Below the pieces are notes generated by a model. It searched no databases, was not told the origin of the DNA, and worked only from the letters and a program-made list of their open reading frames with translations. A stretch of 64,000 bases of DNA from Tritrichomonas foetus (lineage: Eukaryota; Parabasalia; Tritrichomonadida; Tritrichomonadidae): the NCBI GenBank assembly GCA_001839685.1, contig MLAK01000827.1:120755-184754 (forward strand), given 5' to 3'. Position 1 is the stretch's first letter. The number at the start of each line of letters is the position of its first letter. This document shows, piece after piece, positions 52,796-61,676 of the stretch. Made by a program: the position numbers and the translations under genes.

Positions 52796-53152
52796 ATGAA
52801 ATTGAATGGTATATTTATCCAATTATTAATGAGTGATTCAGCGCAAGAAGAACTTATCGCAGAACCAATTATTCATACCCATCATGAAATTATCTCAATG
52901 TCGAAGCGTTTAAAGTTTGTCAATAAAGGCGATACGACTCCTTCAATGACATGTCCATTATGTAATTATTCTGGGCATGGCTGGCAAAAATTTCCAAGAC
53001 TTTCAACATGTGGAAAAGTTAGTGCAGGTTTTTTGGCAATTGTATGCATGTGTTGCTTACCATTTTGTTGTGATTGCAGCATAACGTGGGAATGGATGTG
53101 TCCTGCTTGCCACCAATGCCACGTTCCACGGCAAGGAGAAGAAGTTCCATGA
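52796..53152 (+). CDS. LITAF-domain-like zinc-binding membrane protein
   Basis: The 118-residue product has a CPLC knuckle (about 53-56), a hydrophobic Cys-rich stretch (about 76-96, FLAIVCMCCLPFCC) and a second knuckle MCPACHQC (about 102-108). This matches LITAF/SIMPLE proteins, in which two CxxC halves form one zinc site around a membrane-inserting helix at endosomal membranes. The frame starts at ATG 52796; an alternative ATG at 52829 (MSDSAQEE) would give 107 residues and looks like a more typical N-terminus. The sequence does not decide between them. Confidence 0.75.
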   Translation: MKLNGIFIQLLMSDSAQEELIAEPIIHTHHEIISMSKRLKFVNKGDTTPSMTCPLCNYSGHGWQKFPRLSTCGKVSAGFLAIVCMCCLPFCCDCSITWEWMCPACHQCHVPRQGEEVP

Positions 53153-53528
53153 ATATTTCTTTTTATCAAATGTTTGTCATTAATAAAGTGTTAAAAAAAA
53201 CTAATTTATTTTTTGTAACCTAATTTTTTATTTAAAAGTATAAACGAATTCATTAAAAATTAAAAATTGTTTTTTTCAGACTTTTAATGAGTAATTTTTG
53301 GTCAAATGAAAAATCATAATATTATTATGGATGAATTCTTAAATATTCGGCATAGGAAGGATAAGGATAAGAACAAGAACTTTGTTAAAGAAGAAGTAAA
53401 AACAGATTTATTAGCTAGATTAATATGCTTAATTTTACAAAAACCTACAAAAAAAATATATAGAACAATGGAATATGTCATTATTATTAGAAAACCTGAC
53501 CGAAAAATCATATGAAAATATATAATAG
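53153..53528. other. convergent intergenic region, nothing recognised
   Basis: About 375 bp. A 69-codon frame (53306-53515) is Lys-rich by base composition and has no supporting features. Confidence 0.4.
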
Positions 53529-55283
53529 CTATTTCATGATTGATGGAATCACTGACAGTGTAATTGTTGCATCTTCTCCTTCAAATTTATCTTTGATTAA
53601 AATCACCAATCCGCTTGTTTTCATCATAGTAATCGAACTATTCAATTCTTCTTTCTTCATGAATGATTTATTTAAATGCCGACACAATTTTGTCAAAGGA
53701 AGATCAACATGAAGGAGGGGACATGCCATTGTTACAATCTGTGGCATCTCTTCTTTATTTTTCATTCGTGAAGGAATTGAGCATACAAGTTGAGCGAAAT
53801 CATGATGATTCTCATTCATATCGAAATAAGGAATAGATTGTTTATCATCATTGTCTTCATTTTCATTTGATAGAATAACTTGAATATCATTTACATCTCC
53901 TGATTCCAAAATTAGCTTAGATATTTCATATAAATATAAAAGTACTGCAGTTTGATCTACAGTTAATGCCTTATAAAATTTGGCTTTTGGTCTTGTGTCA
54001 AAGAGTGGCATTATTTTTTCAAAAGTTGAAAGCAATTTTTCTGATGTTTCTTCACCGAAATAAACTTTAATGAATTCATTTACAAAAGCAGTGGCAACAA
54101 AACAATGATGAGGACTTTTGAAATTAATTGTTTTAACGCCAGGAATTGTATAAAAACCAACAAAATTCAAAGTTCGTAAATAATTATTATAAATATATCT
54201 ATAGTCTGGATTTTGAATATTTGTGCTTTTCAGGTATTGGGTTAAAAATGAAAAAGCAGCTCGTCTATACTCATCATATTTGTCAGAGAGTAAATTGAGT
54301 TCTTTATTTGATTTTCCTTTAATGATTAATTGCGAAATTTTTGAAGAAGAATTACCAAAAAATGGAATAAGAGTATTTGGCATCACTTTTTCTCTTTGTC
54401 TCACCTTTTCGAAAATATTATAAATTATTTGTAATTTGGATTCAATGATTTCTAAAACAACAGGGTTTATAGATTTCATTGAATATTTTAATATTTCTTG
54501 GTTAATGAAAAGCTGAGTAACAGTTTCACGTCGATGATCAATTTCAATATTTGGAATTAAATCTGGCTGAAATCGTGAAGGCATTAATTGCTCGAATTCT
54601 GTAAGTTCATCTAATTTTGAGTACAAATTTGGATGGAAATATTTTGAAAGCCAAAACTTAGCAGTATCACGATCAATTAAGCCCATTGCAAGAGATTGCA
54701 TACATTTTGAAACAACTTCAAGTTTGACTGGATCATTTTGAGAAGCACTTGTTAGGCCAATTAAAATTTCTGCACAAATATCGTTGTACTTTGAGCCTTT
54801 TCTTATTCCTACACACGTAAGAGAGGGCTGATTAAAGCAAGCCATAAAAGAAGGAAGTGATTTTATTTGAGGCAATTCTTGCAAATTTTCATCAGGGAAT
54901 AAATTCAATACCAAATTAATGAAAATCTGATGACCGATTTTACCAATTGAATATAATTGAACGAAAAACAAAAACTGTTGAAATATTTCTGGCTTTGAGT
55001 TTTTCTTAAATGTTTGAATATAATTACTGTAAATAATTTCTTTGGTGTTTGCTGGAGCTTTTCGTGGCTTTAAAACATGTGCTACGTAGTTTTTCAGTGT
55101 TTGATACTCTTTATTCATTTCTTTATCTTTGAATTTTTGGTCGCTGATTTTTTCATGGTTGAGAATACTTTTGAAAAGCTTATTTGCAACTTTTTTATTG
55201 GAAAACTGAGATTCTACTTCTTTCAGAGCAGCGAAAAAATCAATGTCTTGTATCGAAATATCATCATAATAATCATCACTCAT
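53529..55283 (-). CDS. Unrecognised helical protein, possible PAH-like segment
   Basis: 584 residues, acidic N-terminus (MSDDYYDD), predominantly helical, no membrane helices. Residues about 84-141 (KPEIFQQFLFFVQLY...LFPDENLQELPQIKSLP) resemble the paired amphipathic helix of Sin3-type corepressors: a PEIY-x-x-FL helix, LFP, then L-x-x-LP. If correct it would be a chromatin-corepressor component, but I see only one candidate repeat and no Sin3 HDAC-interaction region. The rest is not recognised. The start is ATG at 55281-55283. Confidence 0.6.
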   Translation of the reverse strand: MSDDYYDDISIQDIDFFAALKEVESQFSNKKVANKLFKSILNHEKISDQKFKDKEMNKEYQTLKNYVAHVLKPRKAPANTKEIIYSNYIQTFKKNSKPEIFQQFLFFVQLYSIGKIGHQIFINLVLNLFPDENLQELPQIKSLPSFMACFNQPSLTCVGIRKGSKYNDICAEILIGLTSASQNDPVKLEVVSKCMQSLAMGLIDRDTAKFWLSKYFHPNLYSKLDELTEFEQLMPSRFQPDLIPNIEIDHRRETVTQLFINQEILKYSMKSINPVVLEIIESKLQIIYNIFEKVRQREKVMPNTLIPFFGNSSSKISQLIIKGKSNKELNLLSDKYDEYRRAAFSFLTQYLKSTNIQNPDYRYIYNNYLRTLNFVGFYTIPGVKTINFKSPHHCFVATAFVNEFIKVYFGEETSEKLLSTFEKIMPLFDTRPKAKFYKALTVDQTAVLLYLYEISKLILESGDVNDIQVILSNENEDNDDKQSIPYFDMNENHHDFAQLVCSIPSRMKNKEEMPQIVTMACPLLHVDLPLTKLCRHLNKSFMKKEELNSSITMMKTSGLVILIKDKFEGEDATITLSVIPSIMK

Positions 55284-55542
55284 TTCGAGGAAAATTTGAA
55301 TGTATTGACTAAGTTTGTTTGAATCAAGTTAACCATCTCTTATGAAATTCTCATGACTTCACACGGTTGATGATCATCAAACTCATTATCAGGAATGATA
55401 TGCCATGAAAAATCAATTAAAAATAAGAATTTTGTCACAATGAATGTATCTAATATTAAAAATTTATGAATAAAATCATTGCTAATGCTAATATTTATAA
55501 ATTAAAAAAATATTTTCACTTTTATTAAAACAAACAAACAAT

Positions 55543-57030
55543 TTATTTGAACTGGCTTAGTTCATTTCGAAATTCAGCTGTATTGGTGTATTGCATTGGA
55601 ATATATTCTGCAGGTGCAAGCCCAGATTCATCAAATAAAATCGATTCCCAGTCCTGTTCAGTATGTGACGGTTTCATTAAGGAGCAGAGTTGCTCAGAAC
55701 AAGCAAGTCTTCCTTGTTGCATTTCAGGATCTTCTTCAATTCGCATTTGCTGTGGTGGTGGTGCAGCATGACTATCAAAGATTAATTCACTTAACATTAT
55801 ATTTGCACCACATGTTGGACATTTTGCATTTCCACTTGTTAAAATGTTTTCGATAGCTTGAATTGCATAAAAACTGCAACCGTTGCATGATGGAGTTCGA
55901 GCGAGCTGAACCTTTTCATTCTGGGTGGTTGAAGGCATAGCCGCAGACAGAAGGCTGTGAAGAATATCTCCAGCATTCCTTTTTTCAACGTATTGGACAA
56001 CAAACCAACTGAGGAATGACGGCGGCGCTGGACCGTTTATTTGTACATAAAAACGAGTTGGTGCTTTGGTTGCTGGATAAAGAATGTAAAAATTATCAAT
56101 TTCACCAAATTTTTGTGGGAGTATTTCGTTCTTCTCAACGACAATCGAAGTATTTGTTGTATCAAAATTTTCAGTTACTGTCAAAAATGAACCAATAACC
56201 ATACCTTTTCTCGAATTTTTATTTGGTTGAAATTCAAGTTTCATATTATTAGTGACTATATTTTTATAAGCTGGCTTGCATCCTTTCATTCGAGCAAAAC
56301 AGACTGGAAGAGGAGGCTCCTTGAATTTCTGATAAATACTGCCAGCTTGCGAAATTTGATCAAGAAACACAGTTGTGTAACTAATCCAACTCGGATGGAA
56401 ATGTTGCATAACTAATTTAATAAAGTTTTCTTGTTTTTCCTCACGCTTCTTGCCCTGGTGGCAATCAAATAAAGAATAAAACAAGTCTGATTTTTCTTCA
56501 TTTAAATTTGCAAGCAATAAATTCATTCGTGGTACTTCAGGAGTCATTGTTGGAATTGGCGGATTCACATTTTGTGGTGAATAAGCAGGTGGCATTACAT
56601 TTTGCTGAGGGTTTGACATGTTTGGAATGTTTGATTGTTGGGGTGGCATTGGATGTTTTTGATTGGATTTATTTCTGGGCTTTTTTGGCTGCTGCTGCTG
56701 TTGTTGCTGCTGCTGGGGAGGTTGCATCATTTGTGGCGGGTACATTCCGTACTGGTTAGGGGCAGGAATTGGTGGCCTACCTCTCTGCGGTTGAGATGGA
56801 TAGCCGAATGGCTGATTGGGTTGCATCATATTTGGCTGCATTTGTGGCATTCCACCAGCCATATTGTTCTGCATTTGGCCCATTGGATTCATACCGGAGA
56901 ATTGCATAGCTTGAAATTGGTTCATTGAGCCCTGTCGATTCATCCCCATATTGGGCATGCCACCCATTTGAGGCATTCCTTTGGCATAACCTTGTGGCAT
57001 TTGCATTTGATTATAATTTTGCATATTCAT
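55543..57030 (-). CDS. PIAS/Siz-like SUMO E3 ligase (SP-RING) with Met/Gln/Pro-rich N-terminus
   Basis: The 495-residue product starts with a Met/Gln/Pro-rich low-complexity region (1-165). A folded middle (about 170-360, possibly PINIT-like) comes next, then a zinc segment at about 370-415. ARTPSCNGCSFYAIQAIENIL...KCPTCGANIMLSELIFD follows the SP-RING pattern, with the first Cys/His pair modified to C-x2-C. SP-RING ligases transfer SUMO to nuclear targets. The C-terminus is acidic with a WESILFDE segment. The ATG at 57028-57030 is the first in frame, but the frame is open for about 30 Gln/Asn-rich codons upstream and an ATG at 57116-57118 lies one base out of phase; the N-terminus may be incomplete. 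Confidence 0.62.
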   Translation of the reverse strand: MNMQNYNQMQMPQGYAKGMPQMGGMPNMGMNRQGSMNQFQAMQFSGMNPMGQMQNNMAGGMPQMQPNMMQPNQPFGYPSQPQRGRPPIPAPNQYGMYPPQMMQPPQQQQQQQQQPKKPRNKSNQKHPMPPQQSNIPNMSNPQQNVMPPAYSPQNVNPPIPTMTPEVPRMNLLLANLNEEKSDLFYSLFDCHQGKKREEKQENFIKLVMQHFHPSWISYTTVFLDQISQAGSIYQKFKEPPLPVCFARMKGCKPAYKNIVTNNMKLEFQPNKNSRKGMVIGSFLTVTENFDTTNTSIVVEKNEILPQKFGEIDNFYILYPATKAPTRFYVQINGPAPPSFLSWFVVQYVEKRNAGDILHSLLSAAMPSTTQNEKVQLARTPSCNGCSFYAIQAIENILTSGNAKCPTCGANIMLSELIFDSHAAPPPQQMRIEEDPEMQQGRLACSEQLCSLMKPSHTEQDWESILFDESGLAPAEYIPMQYTNTAEFRNELSQFK

Positions 57031-57118
57031 TTGTGTCTGTGACTGCTGTGGATTTTGAGCAAATCCTAGGTAAGGATCAGTGGGGTTATTCGTTTTTTGA
57101 TAGTTTTTATCCAGACAT

Positions 57119-57611
57119 GTGAAATTTTTCTATGATATCTTATCATTCAAATATTTTTAACGTCTTTTGTTCAGAATTTTATTCCACTTTTTAAATATTT
57201 TTACGATAAAAATGAACTCAATTGGTTTTTTGGGGAATTTTTGGCGGATCTTGACTTGTAAAATCCTTCCAACCCTTATGAATTATCATCTACTCTGATT
57301 GATCTTTTCTTCATATAAACCTTTTTAAAACGAAAGAAAATCATGTTATCAATTTCCATCCTTTTCTTATTAAATGTTCTTAAATGATAAATTGAAAAAT
57401 AACTAGAGAGAAATCATAAATTAGCATTCGTTGAACAAACCTTATAATTGAGACGAGTGGCATCTATTTATGAATATTTCCGACAGAAACTCGTGGCATA
57501 TATACTTTTTCAGTGATATGATTCAAAAATATTCTTAAGAAAGAATTTTGGATTCGCAACTTTTTATGAATTATTACTTGATTATGAAAAAGTTTCGATT
57601 GTTGATGAAGT
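57119..57611. other. divergent intergenic region, nothing further recognised
   Basis: About 490 bp between the PIAS-like gene and the TRIC-like gene. AT-rich with no ORF supported. An AAACGG motif marks its right edge. Confidence 0.4.
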
Positions 57612-57622
57612 AAACGGTCGTT
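57612..57622 (+). promoter_or_regulatory. AAACGGTCGTT motif upstream of the TRIC-like gene
   Basis: Identical over 11 bases to the motif at 3251-3261 and positioned 29 nt before its ATG (57641). A partial second copy (CGGTCG) follows at 57629-57634. Confidence 0.55.
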
Positions 57623-57640
57623 CCTGTTCGGTCGCTTCAA

Positions 57641-58516
57641 ATGACAACATTTAACGACATTTACAGTAAATCCCTTGACTTTTTTGGTAATATTTTCAAA
57701 ACCAGCTACCCAGAAATTGAGGAATTTCAGCCAACCGATATTGCTATGTGGATTAAACTCGTCAACAAGTTTCCACATATGCCTTATCTCTTTTTGATCG
57801 AATGCGTTTGCGCTTGTTATTTCATCCGATCATTCGTAAAAATTCACAAGCCGATATTTTCATTACTTTTTACGTTGTTTGTTGTTTCTCTCACAGATAA
57901 TTTATCATCAATTATGCGAAACAGGAAATTGGCAGTTTTCGAAAATTATTTGATCGCGCCATTCACTCTTTTCTTCTGGATTCTCTACAACTATTTTCCA
58001 TTCGACTTAATTTACAAATTATCAAAATGCATATCAATGCTTATTTTCATGCTTAGTGGTTTTGTCATTGGTCACAATTTGACGCGTGGTATTGATGAAG
58101 CCATCAATCTCTACCCAACATCCGCAGTAATGGTTATATTGACAGGAATATTATATGGATCATGCAGACACATTTCTATCTATGTCTTCGCTCGATCAAC
58201 TCACCAAGAATCACGCTCGGCTGGTCCAGTCATCTTTGGAACCACTCTTGGCGCACTTTCTTATTATTACTTCACAGACTTGGGACACATCAGCTACAAC
58301 TTTTGGTTTGACAAGGAAGAAATGAGATTTGTAGTTATCACTTCTTTGACATTTATCGGAATTGTCCACTTCATCCTTCCAGATTGGGTCTTCGCAAAAG
58401 TTTTCAGCGGCGTAGGAAAAGTCATCGCCTACTTCGTGCCATACTATGGAAGCACATGGATTCCATACAGGAGGACACCTGTTCAAGCACCAGCCCAAAA
58501 AGTTAAGACTGAATAA
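57641..58516 (+). CDS. TRIC-type intracellular cation channel (TMEM38-like)
   Basis: The 291-residue product has about seven membrane helices and a basic C-terminal tail. The segment FENYLIAPFTLFFWILYNYFPFDLIYKLSK (about 107-136) matches the core TRIC motif in which a Trp-Tyr-aromatic helix is followed by P-x-D-L-x-YK. The later GIDEAINLYP...TGILYGSCR (about 151-181) fits its second repeat. TRIC channels pass K+ across the ER to balance Ca2+ release. Length matches animal TRIC-A/B. The start is ATG at 57641, 29 nt after an AAACGGTCGTT motif. The stop TAA overlaps TAAA. Confidence 0.65.
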   Translation: MTTFNDIYSKSLDFFGNIFKTSYPEIEEFQPTDIAMWIKLVNKFPHMPYLFLIECVCACYFIRSFVKIHKPIFSLLFTLFVVSLTDNLSSIMRNRKLAVFENYLIAPFTLFFWILYNYFPFDLIYKLSKCISMLIFMLSGFVIGHNLTRGIDEAINLYPTSAVMVILTGILYGSCRHISIYVFARSTHQESRSAGPVIFGTTLGALSYYYFTDLGHISYNFWFDKEEMRFVVITSLTFIGIVHFILPDWVFAKVFSGVGKVIAYFVPYYGSTWIPYRRTPVQAPAQKVKTE

Positions 58517-59109
58517 AAACTAGACAGACTCTCACCTTGATTTTATATATTGAGAATTAAATAAATGAAAAAAACTAAACAAATCGTGGATAGCAGATTT
58601 CTTCTTTGATTTATTCTTTCTTCTTTGATTTATTCTTTCTTCTTTGATTTATTCTTCCTTCTTTGATTTATTCTTCCTTCTTTGATTTATTCTTCCTTCT
58701 TTGATTTATTCTTCCTTCTTTGATTTATTCTTCCTTCTTTGATACATTCTTCCTTCTTTGATTTATTCTTTCTTCTTTGATACATTCTTTTTTCTTTGAT
58801 ATATTCTTCCTTCTTTGATATATTCTTCCTTCTTTGATACATTCTTTTTTCTTTGATATATTCTTTTTTCTTTTTATTCCAATGGCAAGCATCGGAATTC
58901 AATATTGGTACATTCCTCATTTCGAATTTTAGGCAATTTGATTGTTGAAGGTCATAAATTTTCCCCTGAATTGCGAATTCATGCAAAGCTTGACAATCAA
59001 AGGTGTAAATTGTTGAGAATAAGGAAATATATAGATGATATGACGAAAATAATTTTTACTTTTCAACCAAATGAAATAGAGTAAACGCAGTAATATTTCC
59101 CGAATAAAG
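58517..59109. other. convergent intergenic region containing a minisatellite
   Basis: Holds the 19-bp array described separately, flanked by AT-rich DNA. The 99-codon minus-strand frame across it (58687-58986) is a translation of the repeat. Confidence 0.6.
58600..58873. repeat. 19-bp minisatellite, about 14 copies
   Basis: Units read TTTGATTTATTCTTCCTTC with variants (TTTGATACATTC, TTTGATATATTC, TTCTTTC). The strand is almost pure pyrimidine except for the GAT step. Because 19 is not a multiple of three, it is not a coding repeat. It lies between two converging genes. Confidence 0.9.
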
Positions 59110-59916
59110 TTACGCTACTGCATAATGATCTTCAGAAATTGTGTTTACTATTTCGCCTGTATAATTCAAGGAATCGATTGAACACAATATATCTTCAACT
59201 GAATAGAAATTTGAAAGTGCCTGAACGATCTCTTTCTGATTCATACCATTGTTTTCATCACAGTTTTGTAATAATTTCACAATTGATATTTTTATTTTTT
59301 CGATTTTCTGCTCAGGCGATAAACTCGAAGAGTTGTTTCGCTTTGGTGAATATGATGTTGTTAATTTTTTAACTCTATATAATGCTTCATCTGGCTCTGA
59401 AATATCTGATGAGTGAATTCCAGCCTGACTTGTCTGACTTGTCACTGGACTTACTTTTGTCACTTTTAGGTGAACAAGTAAAGCCTGAATCATATGAAAA
59501 GGTATTTGGTCAAACTCCGTGATTTCCTTTACATGATATGCCATGATGATTGGAAGCGGTTCATTCTTTTCTTCGTGCGATGTTACTGATACTCGTCCAA
59601 CAACATATACATATGTGTTTAATGAAAGTGGTGGTTCGTTTCGTTCATCTGAAGGTTGAATAATTTGAACAGAAAAAGTTCCAGTACCGTCATTTATCTC
59701 ATAGAATAATGAGATACTATCTTCCCGTATGCTTATTATTTTACCAATTATTGAAACTTCTTTTCTTGGAATTTCATCGATAATCAATGTTGATGATTTT
59801 GAGCTTTCTCTTTTTGCTTTCAAAAGCTGAAGTATAGTGACCGGTGTTATAGTTCCAGTTGTTTTGACAGAGAGTTTTTGTTCTCCAGAATCTTGATCGA
59901 GGAGATTTTCGTTCAT
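59110..59916 (-). CDS. RPA2: Replication protein A 32-kDa subunit
   Basis: The 268-residue product has the RPA2 layout: a short Ser/acidic N-terminus, an OB fold at about 48-140 (VSIIGKIISIREDSISLFYEINDGTGTFSVQII), a linker and a winged-helix domain at about 205-268 (NNGMNQKEIVQALSNFYSVEDILCSIDSLNYTGEIVNTISEDHYAV). RPA binds single-stranded DNA in replication and repair; the winged helix recruits repair factors. Length matches RPA2 in other eukaryotes. The start is ATG at 59914-59916 with an initiator 10 nt upstream. Confidence 0.88.
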   Translation of the reverse strand: MNENLLDQDSGEQKLSVKTTGTITPVTILQLLKAKRESSKSSTLIIDEIPRKEVSIIGKIISIREDSISLFYEINDGTGTFSVQIIQPSDERNEPPLSLNTYVYVVGRVSVTSHEEKNEPLPIIMAYHVKEITEFDQIPFHMIQALLVHLKVTKVSPVTSQTSQAGIHSSDISEPDEALYRVKKLTTSYSPKRNNSSSLSPEQKIEKIKISIVKLLQNCDENNGMNQKEIVQALSNFYSVEDILCSIDSLNYTGEIVNTISEDHYAVA

Positions 59917-59923
59917 TTTTAAA

Positions 59924-59928
59924 AGTGA
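59924..59928 (-). promoter_or_regulatory. Initiator TCACT before RPA2
   Basis: Minus-strand TCACT fits TCA(+1)YW, with +1 at 59926, leaving a 10-nt leader before the ATG at 59916. Confidence 0.5.
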
Positions 59929-60373
59929 ACTAAATCCTCAGAAATTTTTGAAATAGCTGACTTCCTGTTTGATGATTTTGAGGATATTTTGAAAAACGCA
60001 ACATTTTGACTCGAATAGATTAATAATTTTGTGAGTTATCGACGTTTGACATATTATACTATAACAGAAACATTATATATTTTCTTATAATCATATTCAT
60101 TAAAATGATTTCGTAAATTTGGACCTCACTTCAAAGTCGATATTCACCTTGACTAAGAAAATATTCCACATAAATGCGAAACCTAGATTATTTAAAAATG
60201 TTTTTTTTTAAATAGTGAAAGAGTCAATCGGTTATTTAGGCCAGATATATATTGAAAATATGAATAGTTATTTGGGCAATTATCGTACACAAAATTTATT
60301 TTATGTCTTATTGAATAATTGAAAGAAATAAAAACGAAGTTTCCTAAATTTTCGCATTCAATCTTTTCAAAAA
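59929..60373. other. divergent intergenic region, initiators at both edges
   Basis: About 445 bp between RPA2 and the type I membrane protein gene, each with its own TCAYW initiator. A 68-codon frame (60192-60398) here is not supported. Confidence 0.4.
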
Positions 60374-60378
60374 TCATT
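60374..60378 (+). promoter_or_regulatory. Initiator TCATT before the membrane protein gene
   Basis: TCATT fits TCA(+1)YW, with +1 at 60376 and a 10-nt leader before the ATG at 60386. Confidence 0.5.
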
Positions 60379-60385
60379 TTACAAA

Positions 60386-61435
60386 ATGCTTTTTGCATTA
60401 TTGATCTTTTCCATCAATGCCAGGCCAAAGCATCGCGTATTAAAAGACATACTATCGACTTCTTATTTAGATGACATTTCGAGCCGCACTGCAATTAGAA
60501 GCGATTTAAATAACACATATTTTTTCATTTCGTCGAGTTCTCACAATTTGTCTTACTCAATTATCAGCAAACAGAATATTCACGAAGCCACAAAATTTCC
60601 ATATTTAAAAGAAAAGCAATTTTATTTGAATATTTCAAATCCGTTTTCCTTTTTATATTTCAAAGCTTTACCTAAAACATATGCATCAATTTCTTATATT
60701 TCACTTAGTAATGATGAATGCGCTCATGGCATCATCTTCGTTGAGGATGAATCACAAGTTGCGAAAAATGATCAACGTTGTTATTTCCAGCCTGCATCAG
60801 AAAAGCATAGTGCTGTTTTATTCACACCTACACAAAAATATGAATCATCTTTAATGAAAAGAAGTCCCCATATTGATTCACTTACACTACTGGATGATCC
60901 AAATGGATATAGAAATAAAATTTCAAAACAAAAAGTTCCGTTCTATACCATAGTTTTTTCTTCAGGATTATTTGTAATTGCATTCATTGTCGTTTCCGTT
61001 TTCTTAGTTTTTATATGTGCAGGTAAAGCAGCAGTTGGTGCCGAATCATCATCATCAACATCACCGGAATTGAAAGCCGCAAGAAAAAAAGTTTTTAATG
61101 CACCAAGTGGTCAAGTAACACAACCTTATTATGGAAATTATGGAATCACACCGAATTATGTCAAAGGACCCCATCAAATGCCAGCAGTAAGTCCTCTCCA
61201 GCCACCAATGTCACAGCCACAAGTCCTTATGCAACAACAACAAATGATGATGCAATCGCAAATGTCAATGCAGCCATCGATGTTGCCTCCCCAACCACAA
61301 GGATACTGTCCAATGGGAGTAAAACCGTATGAAGGTGCTGTTCCAATGCCAAGGGGAGACAGCAGACAATATTTCCCTGATGTGTCAAATCAGATTCCAC
61401 AACCGTATCCAGGCCAACCTGGAATGCCGTATTAA
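60386..61435 (+). CDS. Type I membrane protein with Pro/Gln/Met-rich cytoplasmic tail
   Basis: 349 residues: signal peptide (about 1-13), an ectodomain of about 170 residues with N-glycosylation sites and a few Cys, a single membrane helix (about 187-212, VPFYTIVFSSGLFVIAFIVVSVFLVFICAG without breaks), and a cytoplasmic tail rich in Pro, Gln, Met and Tyr ending PGMPY. Repeated P-x-Y/P-P segments in the tail could bind WW or SH3-type adaptors or sorting machinery. This is a common trichomonad surface-receptor layout, but I do not recognise the ectodomain. An initiator sits 10 nt upstream of the ATG. Confidence 0.75.
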   Translation: MLFALLIFSINARPKHRVLKDILSTSYLDDISSRTAIRSDLNNTYFFISSSSHNLSYSIISKQNIHEATKFPYLKEKQFYLNISNPFSFLYFKALPKTYASISYISLSNDECAHGIIFVEDESQVAKNDQRCYFQPASEKHSAVLFTPTQKYESSLMKRSPHIDSLTLLDDPNGYRNKISKQKVPFYTIVFSSGLFVIAFIVVSVFLVFICAGKAAVGAESSSSTSPELKAARKKVFNAPSGQVTQPYYGNYGITPNYVKGPHQMPAVSPLQPPMSQPQVLMQQQQMMMQSQMSMQPSMLPPQPQGYCPMGVKPYEGAVPMPRGDSRQYFPDVSNQIPQPYPGQPGMPY

Positions 61436-61676
61436 TAATGAACATTTGTTGTGTGAATTTTAACCGGGAATTATTTGTAAACATTCGAATTAATATTTTT
61501 TGATTCTATTTTTTAAATATATATAAAACAACAATAAAATCTTATAGTGAAGAATGAATATTTGTTTTACATTATATTTATGTGGAGCAAAGTAAATTTT
61601 CCAATAATTAGAAGAACAAAAAAGAAAGATATAGGGTGTCAAATTGGACACCAAATAATTGAAATATATTACAAGT

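Noticed and set aside
53306..53515. 69-codon Lys-rich ORF
   Set aside because: No family motif, lies in the 3' region of two converging genes.
58687..58986. 99-codon Lys/Glu/Arg-rich ORF
   Set aside because: Translation of the 19-bp minisatellite; unit length not a multiple of three and no folded sequence.
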